From Chondrus crispus (lineage: Eukaryota > Rhodophyta > Florideophyceae > Gigartinales > Gigartinaceae), in the NCBI RefSeq assembly GCF_000350225.1, contig NW_005179265.1, positions 307,917 through 371,916 of the forward strand: a stretch of 64,000 nt of DNA. The letters run 5' to 3'. Shown here in pieces: positions 1 to 11,102 of the stretch. The stretch's first letter is position 1, and each line of letters begins with the position of its first letter. The notes under the pieces were generated by a model, which saw only the letters and a program-made list of their open reading frames with translations, was not told the DNA's origin and did no database searches. The position numbers and the translations under genes were made by a program.

Positions 1-1019
1 TTGGCTGCACGTCGTACTTGTCTACTGTACAGTTGTAGTTGGATGCAGACAGGCTGTCTGGCATCTGCAAAACGGTTAATCGAGCAATTGCATGAAATGC
101 AAAGAGCACACAAGCAACCGCGATTAATTACAGGAAAAGCTAAGTGCACGCAAGCCACCGATCACGATGCCCCGACGCATGAGAGTGCCCAGCAAGACTG
201 AATAGAAGACCTTAGGCAATGCAAATACAAAGACACGATTCATACAGCAACGGTCGCTAGATCGTAATGCAAGAAGGAACAGACTAGCACGCTAGAGGGA
301 ACGCCAAGCTAGTAGAAATGAACGCCTCACAAAGAGGTTAGAAGCAAAGTAGAAGCTAGGCAAGAAAAGAAGAGACAACCTGAGGGGCCATATTGAGCCT
401 CAGGGAGCACTGTGTTGCTCAACATCCGAGCTTGTAGAATAGACCCTCACTATCATATCACCACAGCCGACCCGCCACCATGTCCAGCACTGCACAAACC
501 ACAACAGTACCCTTGGTATTACATTTGTCAACTATATTTTTGTTGACTGATTGTTCCTTTATTCAATGTCCTTTTGAGCGAATGCTATCTCATAGAACGT
601 CCAGGTGTCACGCTTGGACTGGATGGCGCGTGTCCGCGCTGTGAGACGGCATGCGAGCGAGGATAGCTGTTGCTACAGAGGACCATATTGACTGTATCCT
701 ACTGTGACTGTGTACCCTTGGTGCATGTCAGACGAGTCAAATGCAGCCAGCAAGCAAACATAATCTGCAGTAAATTAGATGTGCAAGCGGAGGGTGTGCG
801 AGATGATGCTGTATTTCTGGTTGCGATTCACGGGTTAGGATCCCCCAAGTGTGTCTGCAATGTCCCATGAAACAGCGTGTGATGGCACAGTCATTCGCCC
901 CGAGACAGGGGCCCAGGTGGTGCGCCGAGAGGGAGCCAAACCCTGCTTGATCTTCATGGAAGAAGGGCAGTACGGTAGCACAAACCAGATGACAACGACT
1001 TTTGTTAACATTACAAGGC
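1..1019. other. No gene recognised
   Basis: I see no supported gene here. Open frames are short and show no domain. No tRNA cloverleaf or long repeat was found. The tandem repeat that follows at 1020 lies just upstream of the first gene. Confidence 0.5.
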
Positions 1020-1115
1020 AAGGCATAGATACCCTTCGCAGTGCACACTTCCACACGCTGCAGCAGCAAGGCATAGATACCCTTCGCAGTGCACACTTCC
1101 ACACGCTGCAGCACC
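1020..1115. repeat. 48-bp direct tandem repeat, two copies
   Basis: Copy one is 1020-1067 and copy two 1068-1115. They are essentially identical and contain the motif GTGCACACTTCCACACGC. The repeat ends 30 bp before the ATG of the DUF924 gene, so it probably lies in its 5' leader or promoter. Read through, it keeps one frame open and produces a spurious upstream extension of that gene that lacks an ATG. Confidence 0.85.
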
Positions 1116-1145
1116 CTTCAGCCAAAAGGTGATGCGTTGCTTGTA

Positions 1146-1952
1146 ATGGTCACTAGAGCCTGTCAAGCATTCTTAATCCCCGCTGTGCTCCAGTCCGTAC
1201 GTTTCCGCCCCGGTCTCAACGGCGCTCCGCGAACCACCACAACAACCTGGACCTATCAACTAAGCACCACTCGCATGATGACGACGGCCCCTCGTCAATC
1301 CGCGGACGAGCTCGTCCGTGACGTACTGACGCACTGGTTCGGCTCAACGGAGGTCGGGCGGTATGACAGCTTAGACGGCCAAGCCAAGGTGTGGTATGAA
1401 GGAGGCAAAGAGGTCGACGCTGACATCCGCAACCGGTTCGGAGCAGACGTGGAAAGCGCCCTTCAGGGAGAATGGGACAACCTCATCGACAACTCAGAGT
1501 ACCCCATAACAGGCCCTCTTGCCATGGTTATCATGCTGGATCAATACACGCGCAACATCTTTCGAGGTTCTGCAAAGGCTTATGCTGGTGATGAGAAATG
1601 CATTGAGGTGGCACTGGCAATTGTGAAAGGCAGTCGCTGGCCCAGAGCCAAAGAGCAGCTTTCTGCGCCGCAACTCATGTCCTTTCTGATGCCGTTTATG
1701 CACCAGGAATCAATGTTACACCTCGATACCTGTGTGGATAATGTGCGCGAATTGATGAACGATTCCAAGGCGGCTGGTGAAAATGCCGACAAAGTAACAA
1801 AGTTATTGGAAGCGAATTTGGGATATGCGCATAAGCACCGAGATATCGTGCAAGAGTTTGGGAGATACCCGTATCGAAATGAGGTTCTCGGGCGCGTGTC
1901 GACTCCGGAGGAACTCAAGTTCTTAGATGGTGGGCCCCGATTTGGCCAGTAA
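1146..1952 (+). CDS. DUF924 family protein with organelle-like leader
   Basis: Encodes 268 residues. From about residue 45 it matches the DUF924 family, which has no assigned biochemical role: an early HWFG motif, a GPLAMVIMLDQYTRNIFRG segment, a central MPFMHQES motif and a C-terminal FGRYPYRNEVLGR motif. I chose the ATG at 1146 because the next 40 residues are rich in Arg, Thr and Ser and nearly free of acidic residues, as in mitochondrial or plastid targeting peptides. The ATGs at 1275 and 1278 would give a leaderless form of normal family length. No intron is needed. The 48-bp tandem repeat ends 30 bp upstream. Family assignment is firm; targeting is inferred from composition. Confidence 0.88.
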   Translation: MVTRACQAFLIPAVLQSVRFRPGLNGAPRTTTTTWTYQLSTTRMMTTAPRQSADELVRDVLTHWFGSTEVGRYDSLDGQAKVWYEGGKEVDADIRNRFGADVESALQGEWDNLIDNSEYPITGPLAMVIMLDQYTRNIFRGSAKAYAGDEKCIEVALAIVKGSRWPRAKEQLSAPQLMSFLMPFMHQESMLHLDTCVDNVRELMNDSKAAGENADKVTKLLEANLGYAHKHRDIVQEFGRYPYRNEVLGRVSTPEELKFLDGGPRFGQ

Positions 1953-2367
1953 TAAGATCTTACGGAACTGGATACTGTATTACTTCTTGGTCGACCGCCG
2001 TCAGGAAGCAGGAGTAAATATCGATTATTCCAAGTTTGCATGTTTCATAGATGAGCCATAAGCAGTTACTTTTAATAATAATAAATAAAAAGGGTGCATT
2101 CCGAAACTGTGATTTTCCCAAATCACCAAATGTGGCGGCACCCCGGAAATGCAAAACATTCCGACTCCAGTTCGCCAGTTTTCCTAGCGAATTGGCGGGA
2201 GCGCTGTGAATAAGGCATTGCCCTATTTGGATCGCGGGAAATTTGGCGGAGCAACTGGCGAACTGTATTTGTACTGTGCATATATATGTTGATCGCTGGC
2301 ACTATTGGATAAGGCCGCCTTGTTCAACGATAGCAATCAGTGTTGCAGTTTGCGCGTCCAAAAATCG
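1953..2367. other. Intergenic, with a small inverted repeat
   Basis: This separates the DUF924 gene from the 3' end of the minus-strand channel gene, so the two genes converge. It contains a perfect 13-bp inverted repeat CAGTTCGCCAGTT (2168-2180 and, inverted, 2253-2265) with a 72-bp spacer that also contains GGCGG-type half repeats. It may be a small MITE remnant. No gene seen. Confidence 0.5.
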
Positions 2368-3723
2368 TTAAACCGATTTTTTTCGCAATGATATTACCTC
2401 GTTCTTTGTGATGACACCAGAGCCATCTGTGTCTAGCTCACGGAATCTCTTCAAAATCCCTCGAACCTTTCGTTCGCGGGCAGGAGAGCGTCAACTCGCG
2501 TGGAGACAAATGCGCGGAGATTGCGAAAGATATGAAACGTGAGAAACAAGGTCGTGGTGATCGCAGATAGGGCATGAAGCCAAATTGCACAAGGGACTTA
2601 CGTCATCAGGGGAAGCCTTGCCCAACTTGCACATCATATATCCAAGAAACTCTGCCTCCGAAAGTGCACCACTGCCATCATCATCAATTTCCGTGAACAT
2701 ACGATCACTAATATCACCCTCCAACATACGCTGCATCATATCCCTCTGCCTTTCCTTAACACGAAGATCTGCATACTGTGAGATTATGCTCGCAAAGCCA
2801 AGCGATGTCAGCACAAGCCAAATCGCTGCGTACGCCTTTCCCGGCGCAGATACGGGATGGATATCGCCGAGCCCGACGGTTGTCATGGAGATACAGAGAA
2901 AATATAATAGATCAATGTAGCCTGCGTTGAGAAAGCGACCGTAAAGTAGCGCGCCTGACAAACAAGCACCCAGGAACATAGATATGGATGCCCATAAACG
3001 GGATCTCGCACGTCGCACGGACTGCCGCGCAGCGACGACGAGATCGGCATGGCCGGCATCTTCGTTGGTATTTGAGGTGGATGTGAGAAGCTTGCTGGCT
3101 GCGGAATTAGTAAGGCTAGTGTGGGCGTCGGCGACGCGTTCGAAGAGGGCTTGCAGCACGCCTGCGATCAAGGAGACGGACACGACAGCATAAATGGCGA
3201 CGAAGACCTTGGAGGCTGGGCGAACTGGTGTGATATCGCCATAGCCAACTGTGGTGGCGATGACGACTGCAAAGTAGAGGGCGTCGATAAGGGCCCAGCC
3301 CTCCGCGATGTGGAGGAAGACGGTGGCGGAGGCGAGGTGGAGGGTGATACAGGCGAGGGCGCCGACCGTGCCGGATAAGAGCGAGGGCTTTTGCTGTTCT
3401 GCTTGCTCGTCTAGAGCGGCTTTGGTGATGACATTGATACGGCGAGGAGTACGACTGGAGGGGAGGGGCAGTGACTTTGAGGGGACGGGGCGGTGGCGGA
3501 GAGGGGCGGACATTGGACGATGAGAGACGGAAGGCAGACGCGAGCAGGTGATCTGGTGGGGTTGGTTGCGAGGCGATGTAGGGAGGGCGAGGATGAAGGC
3601 CATGAGAGGCGTTGTTGGTGCCCGGGAGGATGGAAAGGAGCGCGGCAGGAGGGAGAAGACGCGGGAATATACTGTACAAGTACCGGTCCACTGAAGTTGA
3701 ACAGAACTGAGATGGCAGGCCAT
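2368..3723 (-). CDS. Two-pore K+ channel (TPK type) with EF-hands
   Basis: Two exons: 3723-2602 and 2466-2368, joined across a 135-bp intron (5' GTAAGT, 3' CGAAAG) in frame. The product has 406 residues. It has two pore loops with selectivity filters TVGYGD and TVGLGD, each flanked by hydrophobic helices, then two EF-hands: DDDGSGALSEAE in exon 1 and DTDGSGVITKNE in exon 2. This is the plant and algal TPK/KCO layout: a Ca2+-regulated K+ channel of an internal membrane. The first 60-100 residues are rich in Ser, Pro and Arg with few acids and could be a plastid transit peptide. A second ATG at 3603 is an alternative start. Without the intron the reading frame loses the second EF-hand, which supports the splice. 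Confidence 0.9.
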
Positions 3724-4405
3724 AAGTAAATTTAAAATTGTCCGATTCAGTCGGGTTTTTTTCCATTAGAAAGCTGATGGCCTTGACCGTCCAGGTCGGG
3801 GTGGCTTTTTTTAATGGTGGATAGTAGTACTGTAGACGTAGAATTCCCGAACACGTGGGAGCGCTAGCGTCGTCGATCCCGACCCCAATGTCACTCGAAA
3901 CTTGAACAACAGTTTTATTGGTCAACGCGAAGTAAGTATCAAAAAAAATTCAAAAAAAGTTGTATCTCAAATTCTATCTGCCACGCACGACTTCATTGCT
4001 TCAGTGGTGAGATGAACTTAAAAGTATGGTATCCACTCGAACTTTGGGCGGCAAAGCTCGTGGTCAGATTTGATTTTATTTTTCACAGCGCGTTTATGCC
4101 ATTTGTTGGACCTGAAGTCAGGAGATATGTCCATTTCTGGTGCTCAATCTTGATTTTGGAATAAAAAGGGCAGATTTTTCGCTTGTTCAACTTTTGGGGT
4201 GACTGTTCAGTTTTGGGTACCCCATACTTGTACTTGTGATGCTGAAGTCGTTTGAACGGGTCCCACAAGATGTGGTGATGGTAATCGTTTATTGGACGTT
4301 TAAAGTGCATAGGTATGTGCGATTGGTTGAATTTAGTGAGAGTGCAATACAGTGCCACGTGCACATTACTGTTTTTCGGGAGACAAGTCCCTCTTCCCTC
4401 AAGTC
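3724..4405. other. Intergenic; original K+ channel/NOB1 spacer, left part
   Basis: No gene. It is AT-richer than the transposon block. It ends with AAGTC (4401-4405), the left copy of the target duplication of the copia element. Together with 52402-52597 it forms the original divergent promoter region between the channel gene and NOB1, about 0.9 kb. Confidence 0.6.
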
Positions 4406-4582
4406 GTAGGAACGTTAGTCGCGAGAAGATGTTGGCGCTCAGTTTCCCTGATCGCGCGCAGTGGAGGGAGCGGAGCAGAGGTGATCGAACGAGGCGAAGT
4501 TGCAGGCTACAAAGCCACCGGAGGTCCCTGTGTTTTTTCTCCCCTCCGGATTTCTACCCTCTTTAATTTCCCCTTGTATAAA

Positions 4583-7500
4583 CCTGTGCTGCTGTGGAGA
4601 ACAATTTGGTTCTCTTCTTAAAATGTGAACACTTTTTTGGAAAAGTAGATTCTACCATCTACTTTCGGAGAAAAGGGAACAACTGAAGAGATACATCTCT
4701 CCACTCTCCTGGAGAATTTCTCCTGACACTCGGTAGACGTCGCACCAGAATAGAACGTTCTCCACCATCTCCTTTCCTCCAACATCTCCTTTCCTCTACC
4801 ATTTCCTCTCCTCCACAATCTCCTGTACCTTTCCAATTTCCTTTACCCCGTCGTTTCCCTCAAGCAATGCCATCTTCAGATCGATGGCGGATTTCAGTCT
4901 CCGCAGACGACAGCCTCGACGGCGTCGCGATCTGTAACAATCCTGAAATGGACAGAGGCCATTTCCCCCGGCACAATGGTCATAATGCAGATCCCGGTAC
5001 GGGGAGAGCAACCATCCAAGACCTCGGTTCTGTATTCCTAAGCCCGGATGACGACAGCGCCCACACCAATGATGTCGTCGACATCATTGGTCGAATTTCT
5101 AGTTCAGATCCGGACGACAATCCCTCAGATCCTCTTTACTACAACCCCATCGATGAAGACTGCTCGTCTTCTGACGACATGCCGTCTTCCCAAGAAGTTC
5201 AGCTAAATTCTCCTTCAGAATCGGAAGAAGACTCTACCGAAATGAACTTACCCGTGAACATGCGCGTGGAGCAAGCCGAAATTATTTCTCTGCACTCTCC
5301 CTCTACTCACAAAGGAAAAACAGTACCGACTAATCAGTTCTATGGCCAGAAAAACGTGATTCAGGACTACTTTTCATGTCTTTTCACGTATTGTGAGTCA
5401 GAGCTTGTTAACGTCAACGATACCGATTTGAATAATGACGAAGCTGTAGAAGCAAGCCTTACGTCATGTGCCTCTGTAGAGGGCGAAGACAGATGGGACG
5501 CCTCATCTGACGTAGGCTTGTCGACGTGGAAATATTCCTCACCATTTGCGCCAGTGACACTCTCTATCGACACAGTCGATGCAGACCTGTACCCTTGATT
5601 CGTGAGGGAAGCAAACAGTATTATTGATAATGTACTTGAGCACTGTTCTCCTCAAAGCAGAAGCTCAGCGAGAGGAACAGCAGATTTCTCGTTTGGAGGC
5701 ATTTGAAGCCTTTCTCCCGCTCTCTACTCTGGAAGAACTTCGCGTCCATATAAACAAGGTGCTACTGGCCAGAACGAAGCCACCCTGTTCTACATCAGAG
5801 CTGCAAGGTGTAATCATACTGCACGTACTTGCAGCTTCATATGATACATCTGTTTCGATTATTACTGCTCCGGAAAACAAAGCATTTTTCTTTCAGATGC
5901 AAAATTTCCGGAAGCAGATATAAGGAAGTTTGGAGTGCGTTATCTGGTACAAAGCGAAAAAGAGAGGGTTTTGAACAAAGTGAGTGTGGGTGGTTGAATA
6001 AACCTGTTGCTGGAAACGCGCTGATCACATATATGGAGGGCGAACTAGCCGCTATAAACAGAAGGCTAGTTCATGTGGAGGGAGTCACGATTTATTCGGT
6101 CGATGATGACCACAACCGACTAAGTTCGAGGGCAGTGCTTCATCTCACCAATCTTTCTCAAGTGACCAACCCTAAAAAGGCACTTGGCCCAGTGAACAAT
6201 GCAGCCTGTTCTGCTTTGACGCATGCATTCATTGCTAGCCACTACTCTCGCCCCCACGAAAAAATTACCCACGTTTGGCACCGGCTAGTTCAACTAATAC
6301 AAGGAGTACCTACTGTGGGGGCCCTCAGGCCAATGGTGGATTCTATTTTCGCCTCCGATCGAGGATATAATGAGGTAGAGACTATTTCTTTTCTCAATGA
6401 ACTCTAGGTGCCACTACATTTGGCACTCATAACCGTTCTCTCAGCTACCCTTTTGTGTTTGGTGAAGGACCCATACGGAAAAAGCATAAAGGTATGGTGG
6501 TCTCCGAGAAAGGATGCCGCGCAGTTTACAGTGCGACAAAAGTATCACGGGGAAGTAAAGGGCGGCCAATTGAGGCATCTGTTTATCGCGAAAGCTATTC
6601 AGGTCGCATTGCCGCTGTGTACAGTAACGATTCCACAAGGTTTGGGGCTCACCATTACTGTCTGATTCCCAAAGACGGCTTCCGGCACAAGTTTGATTGT
6701 GATGCAGAAGAAAGATTACAATTGATTTTTGATAACAGACGTGCTTCTGCCGAGTGTGAAGAGGAAGGCTATAATCTACCAAATGCCTCTGTCACGCAAA
6801 GAGCTCTCTCCAACAGTGCAGTTTTAAAAGTTTTACAGCTCCTGGGACACTTGCTTCAGTTTACTATTTTGCAATCGGAGGACCCTGGTTGGTTTCTTGG
6901 CAGAGCATTTAAGTTCACATCAAGAACTTCCAATAATTTTATTGGAGCAATTGCGCGCAACTATATTTGCAACATTGCCGGACTTTCGTTTTTGTTGCGA
7001 GGAAAACGATTGCGAGCTGGATTTGAACCTTTGACAAGTGACCTCAAAAACCTTGAGAAGGACTTGTTGGAAAAGTGGACATCATTATCTACTACAATTG
7101 GTATCTCAAGTCGGGAAATGGAGCAACCCCTGACCCATTCAGAGGCTGAAATATTCATGTCGGAAACAGCGTCTAGTCTAGCCCAGCGACGCAAGGACGA
7201 ACTTTTGTCATTGTCAGCTCTGTTGGGAAGAAAGACCTGAGTTCCTCACGCAAAAGTGAACTCATTTCGAGAGTGATAGAGCACCAAGCTGCTGTGAGGA
7301 GGGGGGACGCAACATTGCCTATACAGGACACATCAGGAGCAAATGAACAGATCCGTTACAAGATATTATCAGAAAATGTATTATCTCAGCTTTATAAAGC
7401 TTCTCTTGAGTCGTGGGCAATGAAGCCACTCGTGTCTACTGCGGGGATGAAGGAGGGAAGTTTGAATGAAATTCAGGTATTACGTGCTATTCCCGCTTTC

Positions 7501-9358
7501 TTCAAGGAAAATGAGGCCTTACACTTATCTGTCAATCTCTCCTCGTTGCCCGAAGAGCCAGTTGCTCTTAAAGTAGAGTATGTTCGAAGCGTGAGACTTT
7601 TATGCTCTAATAATTCTGATATGATCGCGGATAGTCCTGATGGAATGATGGGCTACACTGATGGAACGGAAGCTCACGTTGCTTCTCTTGAGATCAAAAC
7701 AATGACTTCGCACAACACAATTGCCATTGCCAAAAGGACAAGAAACAGATTTGGTCCATTCGTTATTGTAAAGGATGTAGGGAGGAATGCAAGTGCAGAT
7801 ATATTCTTTCGAGACCTTGTCCCGACGACTGGATATAGATTCCAATGTCTGCATCACGCTGCTGCTGCTGATTTGGAACATGTGTTATTTATTGTAGCAA
7901 AAGGAAGTAACTGCGGAATGGGTGAGATTATTTATGCAGTTATGCTTCATATGTCACAGCATCTCCGGAACATTTATCTTCTTTTTATGGATGCCGTTCG
8001 GGTTGCTGCATTCGACTGGGTCGGTAAGGAAGCGACTTGCATTCCGGAAAGATATGGAGAACTCCTGCAAGGTTCGCATACGTCTGACATTCACACGCTT
8101 GCATCATTTTACAACTTGAGTCAGGCATACAAGAACATAGTTATTGAGAATGGTCCGCTTCCGCCTTGTCGCATGATTCGCCCAGTTCTTCTAGTTTATT
8201 GGAATGCACTAAGAAGGGGGTGTCGATGAGTTTAGTAGAGCTTTGACTACACTGGCTTACACCAACAGAAGTGAGAATCCAATAGTAAGCATATTGGGAC
8301 GTTTATTGGGTGCACAAGTCTCAAATGCAGCGATTGTGTATCGCTTTGGGATTGCACGGCTTCAACAAAAGTTCCCATCTATTTCGCAATTCAGGAAAAG
8401 TGGTAACGGGTACAAGAACACACGTCATCAAGTGACTGGATGTCAGACGTTTGGACAATTTGCGAGAGGTCTCGCTCAGGAATATATTTTATCACTGCAG
8501 AGTCGGAATGACACTACAGATCAAAACCAAATGAGTTTAGAGTCAGGAAATCGCGCATTGCAAGAGAGAACCTCAACGGGTGTAAGAGCAATGTATGCTT
8601 CTTATGCAGTGCAAAGTATAATCGTCCCGCAGATAGACGTAGAAGGTTGAATACCAATTTGGCACATGACAAGATTAGGGGAAAAGCGACGTATTGTAGC
8701 CTTTGCTCTTATTCGGAAACGATAACTTTCCGGAAGAGAAAATTCCAGAAGAAAGGGGGATCAAAAGTGGTTCAATGGTGTGGATGCTGCCGTCAGCCAA
8801 TTTGTGTAAATTGCTGGGATACTTGGCATTCGTCAAGGCAGTTGGTACGTGCAACCATAGGAAGCGAAGAACTTCACCTTCTACAACAAAAAGCTCGGAG
8901 TGCTCGCAATTAACTACTAGGTATGTAGTATGAGTATAGGTAAAGGTATTTCGGCGTGGTGCTGAGCTCTGAATTGCTTTCTTTATGCACTGCTTTCATC
9001 TGTGTTTGAGCCAAGCATCATTCTCTTCTTGACAACTACATTTTGCACATGTTTTGTAGAATCTCCCCTGTGGAGATTCTCCACATCCGGAGAGATTCTC
9101 TCCAAAAAGACGGAGACGTTCTCCTTAAGTTAGGAGAATATTTAGGAGAACTCTTTAAAAGGTTCTCTGCAGCACCCCTTTTTGTTGGTGTATCTTGTAT
9201 CTATTGATGCTACGGGATAGTGTTTATGTCTGCAGACAGAGCGGCTCTAGGGCATCGTTTCTGGTGTTTGTCGAGGCCGTGCTCCGTAGGTCATGCACGC
9301 TGCAGTCGGAAAACTACTTTTTTCTGTTTTCAAAAATGTTCTATTCTTCAGCACAGAG
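4583..9358 (+). mobile_element. DNA transposon with DDE-like transposase and YqaJ-type nuclease
   Basis: A 4776-bp insertion in the copia 3' LTR. The flanks show a 5-bp duplication ATAAA (4578-4582, 9359-9363), confirmed by comparison with the other LTR. Terminal inverted repeats are short: CTGTGCTG, six variable bases, then AGAAC at both ends. Subterminal regions (about 4590-4840 and 9050-9180) are rich in GGAGAA/TTCTCC motifs in opposite orientation. It carries one degenerate transposase gene (4867-8913). The 5-bp AT-rich target excludes classical piggyBac (TTAA) and Harbinger (TWA). Confidence 0.8.
4867..8913 (+). pseudogene. DDE-like transposase with SAP, YqaJ nuclease and zinc finger
   Basis: Readable in six frame segments: 4867-5598, 5624-5923, 5910-6407, 6408-7240, 7238-8220 and 8215-8913 (the last has one more frame change near 8650). 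Order of parts: an acidic Ser-rich N terminus; a first acidic motif YSVDDDHNRLSSR (about 6090-6130); a second, FASDRGYN, followed by GATTFGTHNRSLSYPF (about 6345-6455); a SAP-like motif across the frame change at 7190-7290; a PD-(D/E)XK domain with Glu in GSLNE (about 7460), SPDG (7633-7644), LEIKT (7687-7701) and a downstream Q..HHA motif, as in YqaJ/lambda exonucleases; a GGVDEF motif (about 8215-8235) resembling the KGGVD segment of piggyBac/IS4-like transposases; and a C-terminal CSLC, CGCC, CVNC, TWH zinc finger. The nuclease therefore sits inside the transposase fold. At least five frameshifts make this copy inactive. Confidence 0.7.
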
Positions 9359-9465
9359 ATAAATACCCGATATTTCCATTAGTATTCGGGGACCGCCGGC
9401 GCACCGCCGCGGACACTATAGGCCGCTTAGGGCTAGCGTTGTCCTCGCTGTACAACTCCACGACA

Positions 9466-9472
9466 CCCCCCC
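9466..9472 (-). other. Copia polypurine tract
   Basis: A run of seven C on the plus strand (G on the copia strand) directly abuts the start of the copia 3' LTR. This is the expected place for the plus-strand DNA primer. Confidence 0.65.
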
Positions 9473-9859
9473 TGTCGGGCCACGACCGACGGCGGCCGGC
9501 GCGGCACGCACGCCGACGCCGCGGTATATCCGTCGTCGCGCGGCCTGACACCCTTCCAGCCCTCACCCGGTGGCCGTTCTTTACGAGAACAGCCCGCGGC
9601 GCTGGAGTTATTGGCGTCCTCATTTGCTCCCCTTCAACGATTTCCTACCCCCTTTTCCCTTGTGGAACGTTCCAACCCCCTTCTGTCCGTCCCTACCTTT
9701 GCCCGTGCGCGACCGCACCGCTCTGCATAATTCCTCTCGAACTTTCCGCACATCATATCCACCGCTGCGCCTTGCCTCAATTGCGGAGCTACCACCCTGA
9801 CCGAAACCGAGAAAAGAGCCTGTGGGCCACGGTACGGAGGGGTTAAGGCGAGGCCAGCG
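9473..9859. other. Copia 3' non-coding region
   Basis: GC-rich and without a convincing gene on either strand. It lies between the copia polypurine tract and the start of the antisense ORF, so it would be the leader or promoter of that ORF. Open frames crossing 9220-9846 run from the LTR into it and are not credible genes. Confidence 0.45.
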
Positions 9860-11099
9860 ATGGAAGGCGCGCGGTGGATCACCATCCGAGGCAAGCAGTT
9901 GCCGCTCAAGGCTGTAGGAATGGACGGCAAGACTGGTCGTGCGCAATTGAAAGGCCGTTCTGAGGTTCGGTTGGTCGACGAGGAGGAGTTGATGAGGAGC
10001 TTGCGATTGCCACGGTCGGTCTCGGAGGAGATGTGGGATTGGTTGGAAGTCCGTCCTGGTCAAGAGCACTCCGGAAGTCGGCTAGCGGATGTTGGGTTCT
10101 TCAGCCATTGGGGCTCAAGGGTCATGGAGCTGCATGTGGATCACAATGAGTATGCAATTCGGCGTATCGTATTAGCGTCTGGGGATGATAGACGTTTCGG
10201 CAGGCGAGGGTACCATGCCTCCTCAAATGATCGCGGGGGTTCTCGCTCCATCTGGCCAATGGATTTCTATACCATGCAATCTCATCAGGTCCTGGGGACT
10301 TTGGACCAGATGGCGGAGCTCTGCAGTGAAATTGACACTGACCTGGAGGTCTGCAGAAATTCGAGTGGCGCCCCGATCAATGTGAAAGTTTCTTACGATC
10401 CCCGCGCCCAGGCTCAGTACTTGGACAATTTGCACTTAGCGTGCACAAGGCGGATGGATCGCTTCTTCAGAGTCTGATGCCCCGGTGCTCGCAGCGACTC
10501 GTCTGCAGCAGTGCCGCTTCGGTCAGATATACGTAACTTTGTGTACTCTCCGCGTGGGCAATACCTTCGAGCGTACATTGGTAATGGTCTGCAGGCATTG
10601 GCCGGAGAGTCGGTAGCGATGGAAACGATGTCCTTAAAGCCGACATATTCTGCCAGCATTGCACAAGCAGGCGCATGGTTGGAGAGAGAGCTGCATGCTT
10701 ACCGCCTCGAGAAGGTTGCTCTTCCGGATGGACTGGAGGAAGAGGAATGGTTGGTCACCCAACGAGACGGGATCTTGTTGGCGAGGCTTGGGGCACTGGA
10801 CTCTTCTGGAGAGGACATAGACCACATCGTGGTTGTTGACGCCGAGAGGCAGCTTGTTTATGACCCTGCCGAACGCTTTGCTAGTTGGGGCTTGTGTCGG
10901 GGATGGAGTCGATCTCCTTGGCATTCCCGAGCTTCGCCGCCTTACAAGACAACCTCAAGGTAAAAGAAAGCGTCGCAATGGTGCGAGGACAATATCCACC
11001 GAGGTGCGACGCAAGCGAAAGGACCACGGACCAAAGAAGAAGCCTTTTACCAGTCCTTCTTCTCGACTGAAGAGGCGGGTGGTAACTGATGAGGATTAG
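9860..11099 (+). pseudogene. Antisense ORF of the copia element, unknown product
   Basis: Runs opposite to copia pol and tail-to-tail with it (pol stops at 11103). It starts at ATG 9860. The frame is interrupted by one TGA (10475-10477), after which the same frame continues to about 10870. A frameshift there leads into a third segment ending at 11099. Joined, it would be about 410 residues, with a conserved-looking stretch HIVVVDAERQLVYDPAE, then GDGVDLLGIPELRRL, then a strongly basic tail that could be a nuclear-localisation or nucleic-acid-binding region. I do not recognise the family. The His...Asp spacing loosely recalls papain-fold proteases, but no catalytic Cys is evident. It has the same position and orientation as the antisense ORFs of the two gypsy elements. 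Confidence 0.6.
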
Positions 11100-11102
11100 A
11101 TG

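Larger units (their letters stand above)
4406..9465 (-). repeat. Copia 3' LTR, split by a DNA transposon
   Basis: LTR segments are 4406-4582 and 9364-9465 (ATAAA at 4578-4582 and 9359-9363 is the duplicated target). 4406-4577 matches 16089-16268, and 9364-9465 matches 30857-30912 plus 52352-52396. The outer end has lost 2-3 bp relative to the other LTR. On the minus strand the LTR begins TGTCGTGG directly after a run of seven G residues. Confidence 0.85.

Noticed and set aside
4583-9358. Classical piggyBac element
   Set aside because: The GGVD motif and Cys-rich finger are similar, but the target duplication is ATAAA, not TTAA, and ends differ.
9220-9846. 208-codon open frame over the copia LTR
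   Set aside because: It crosses the transposon end, the LTR and the polypurine tract, so it is not a gene.
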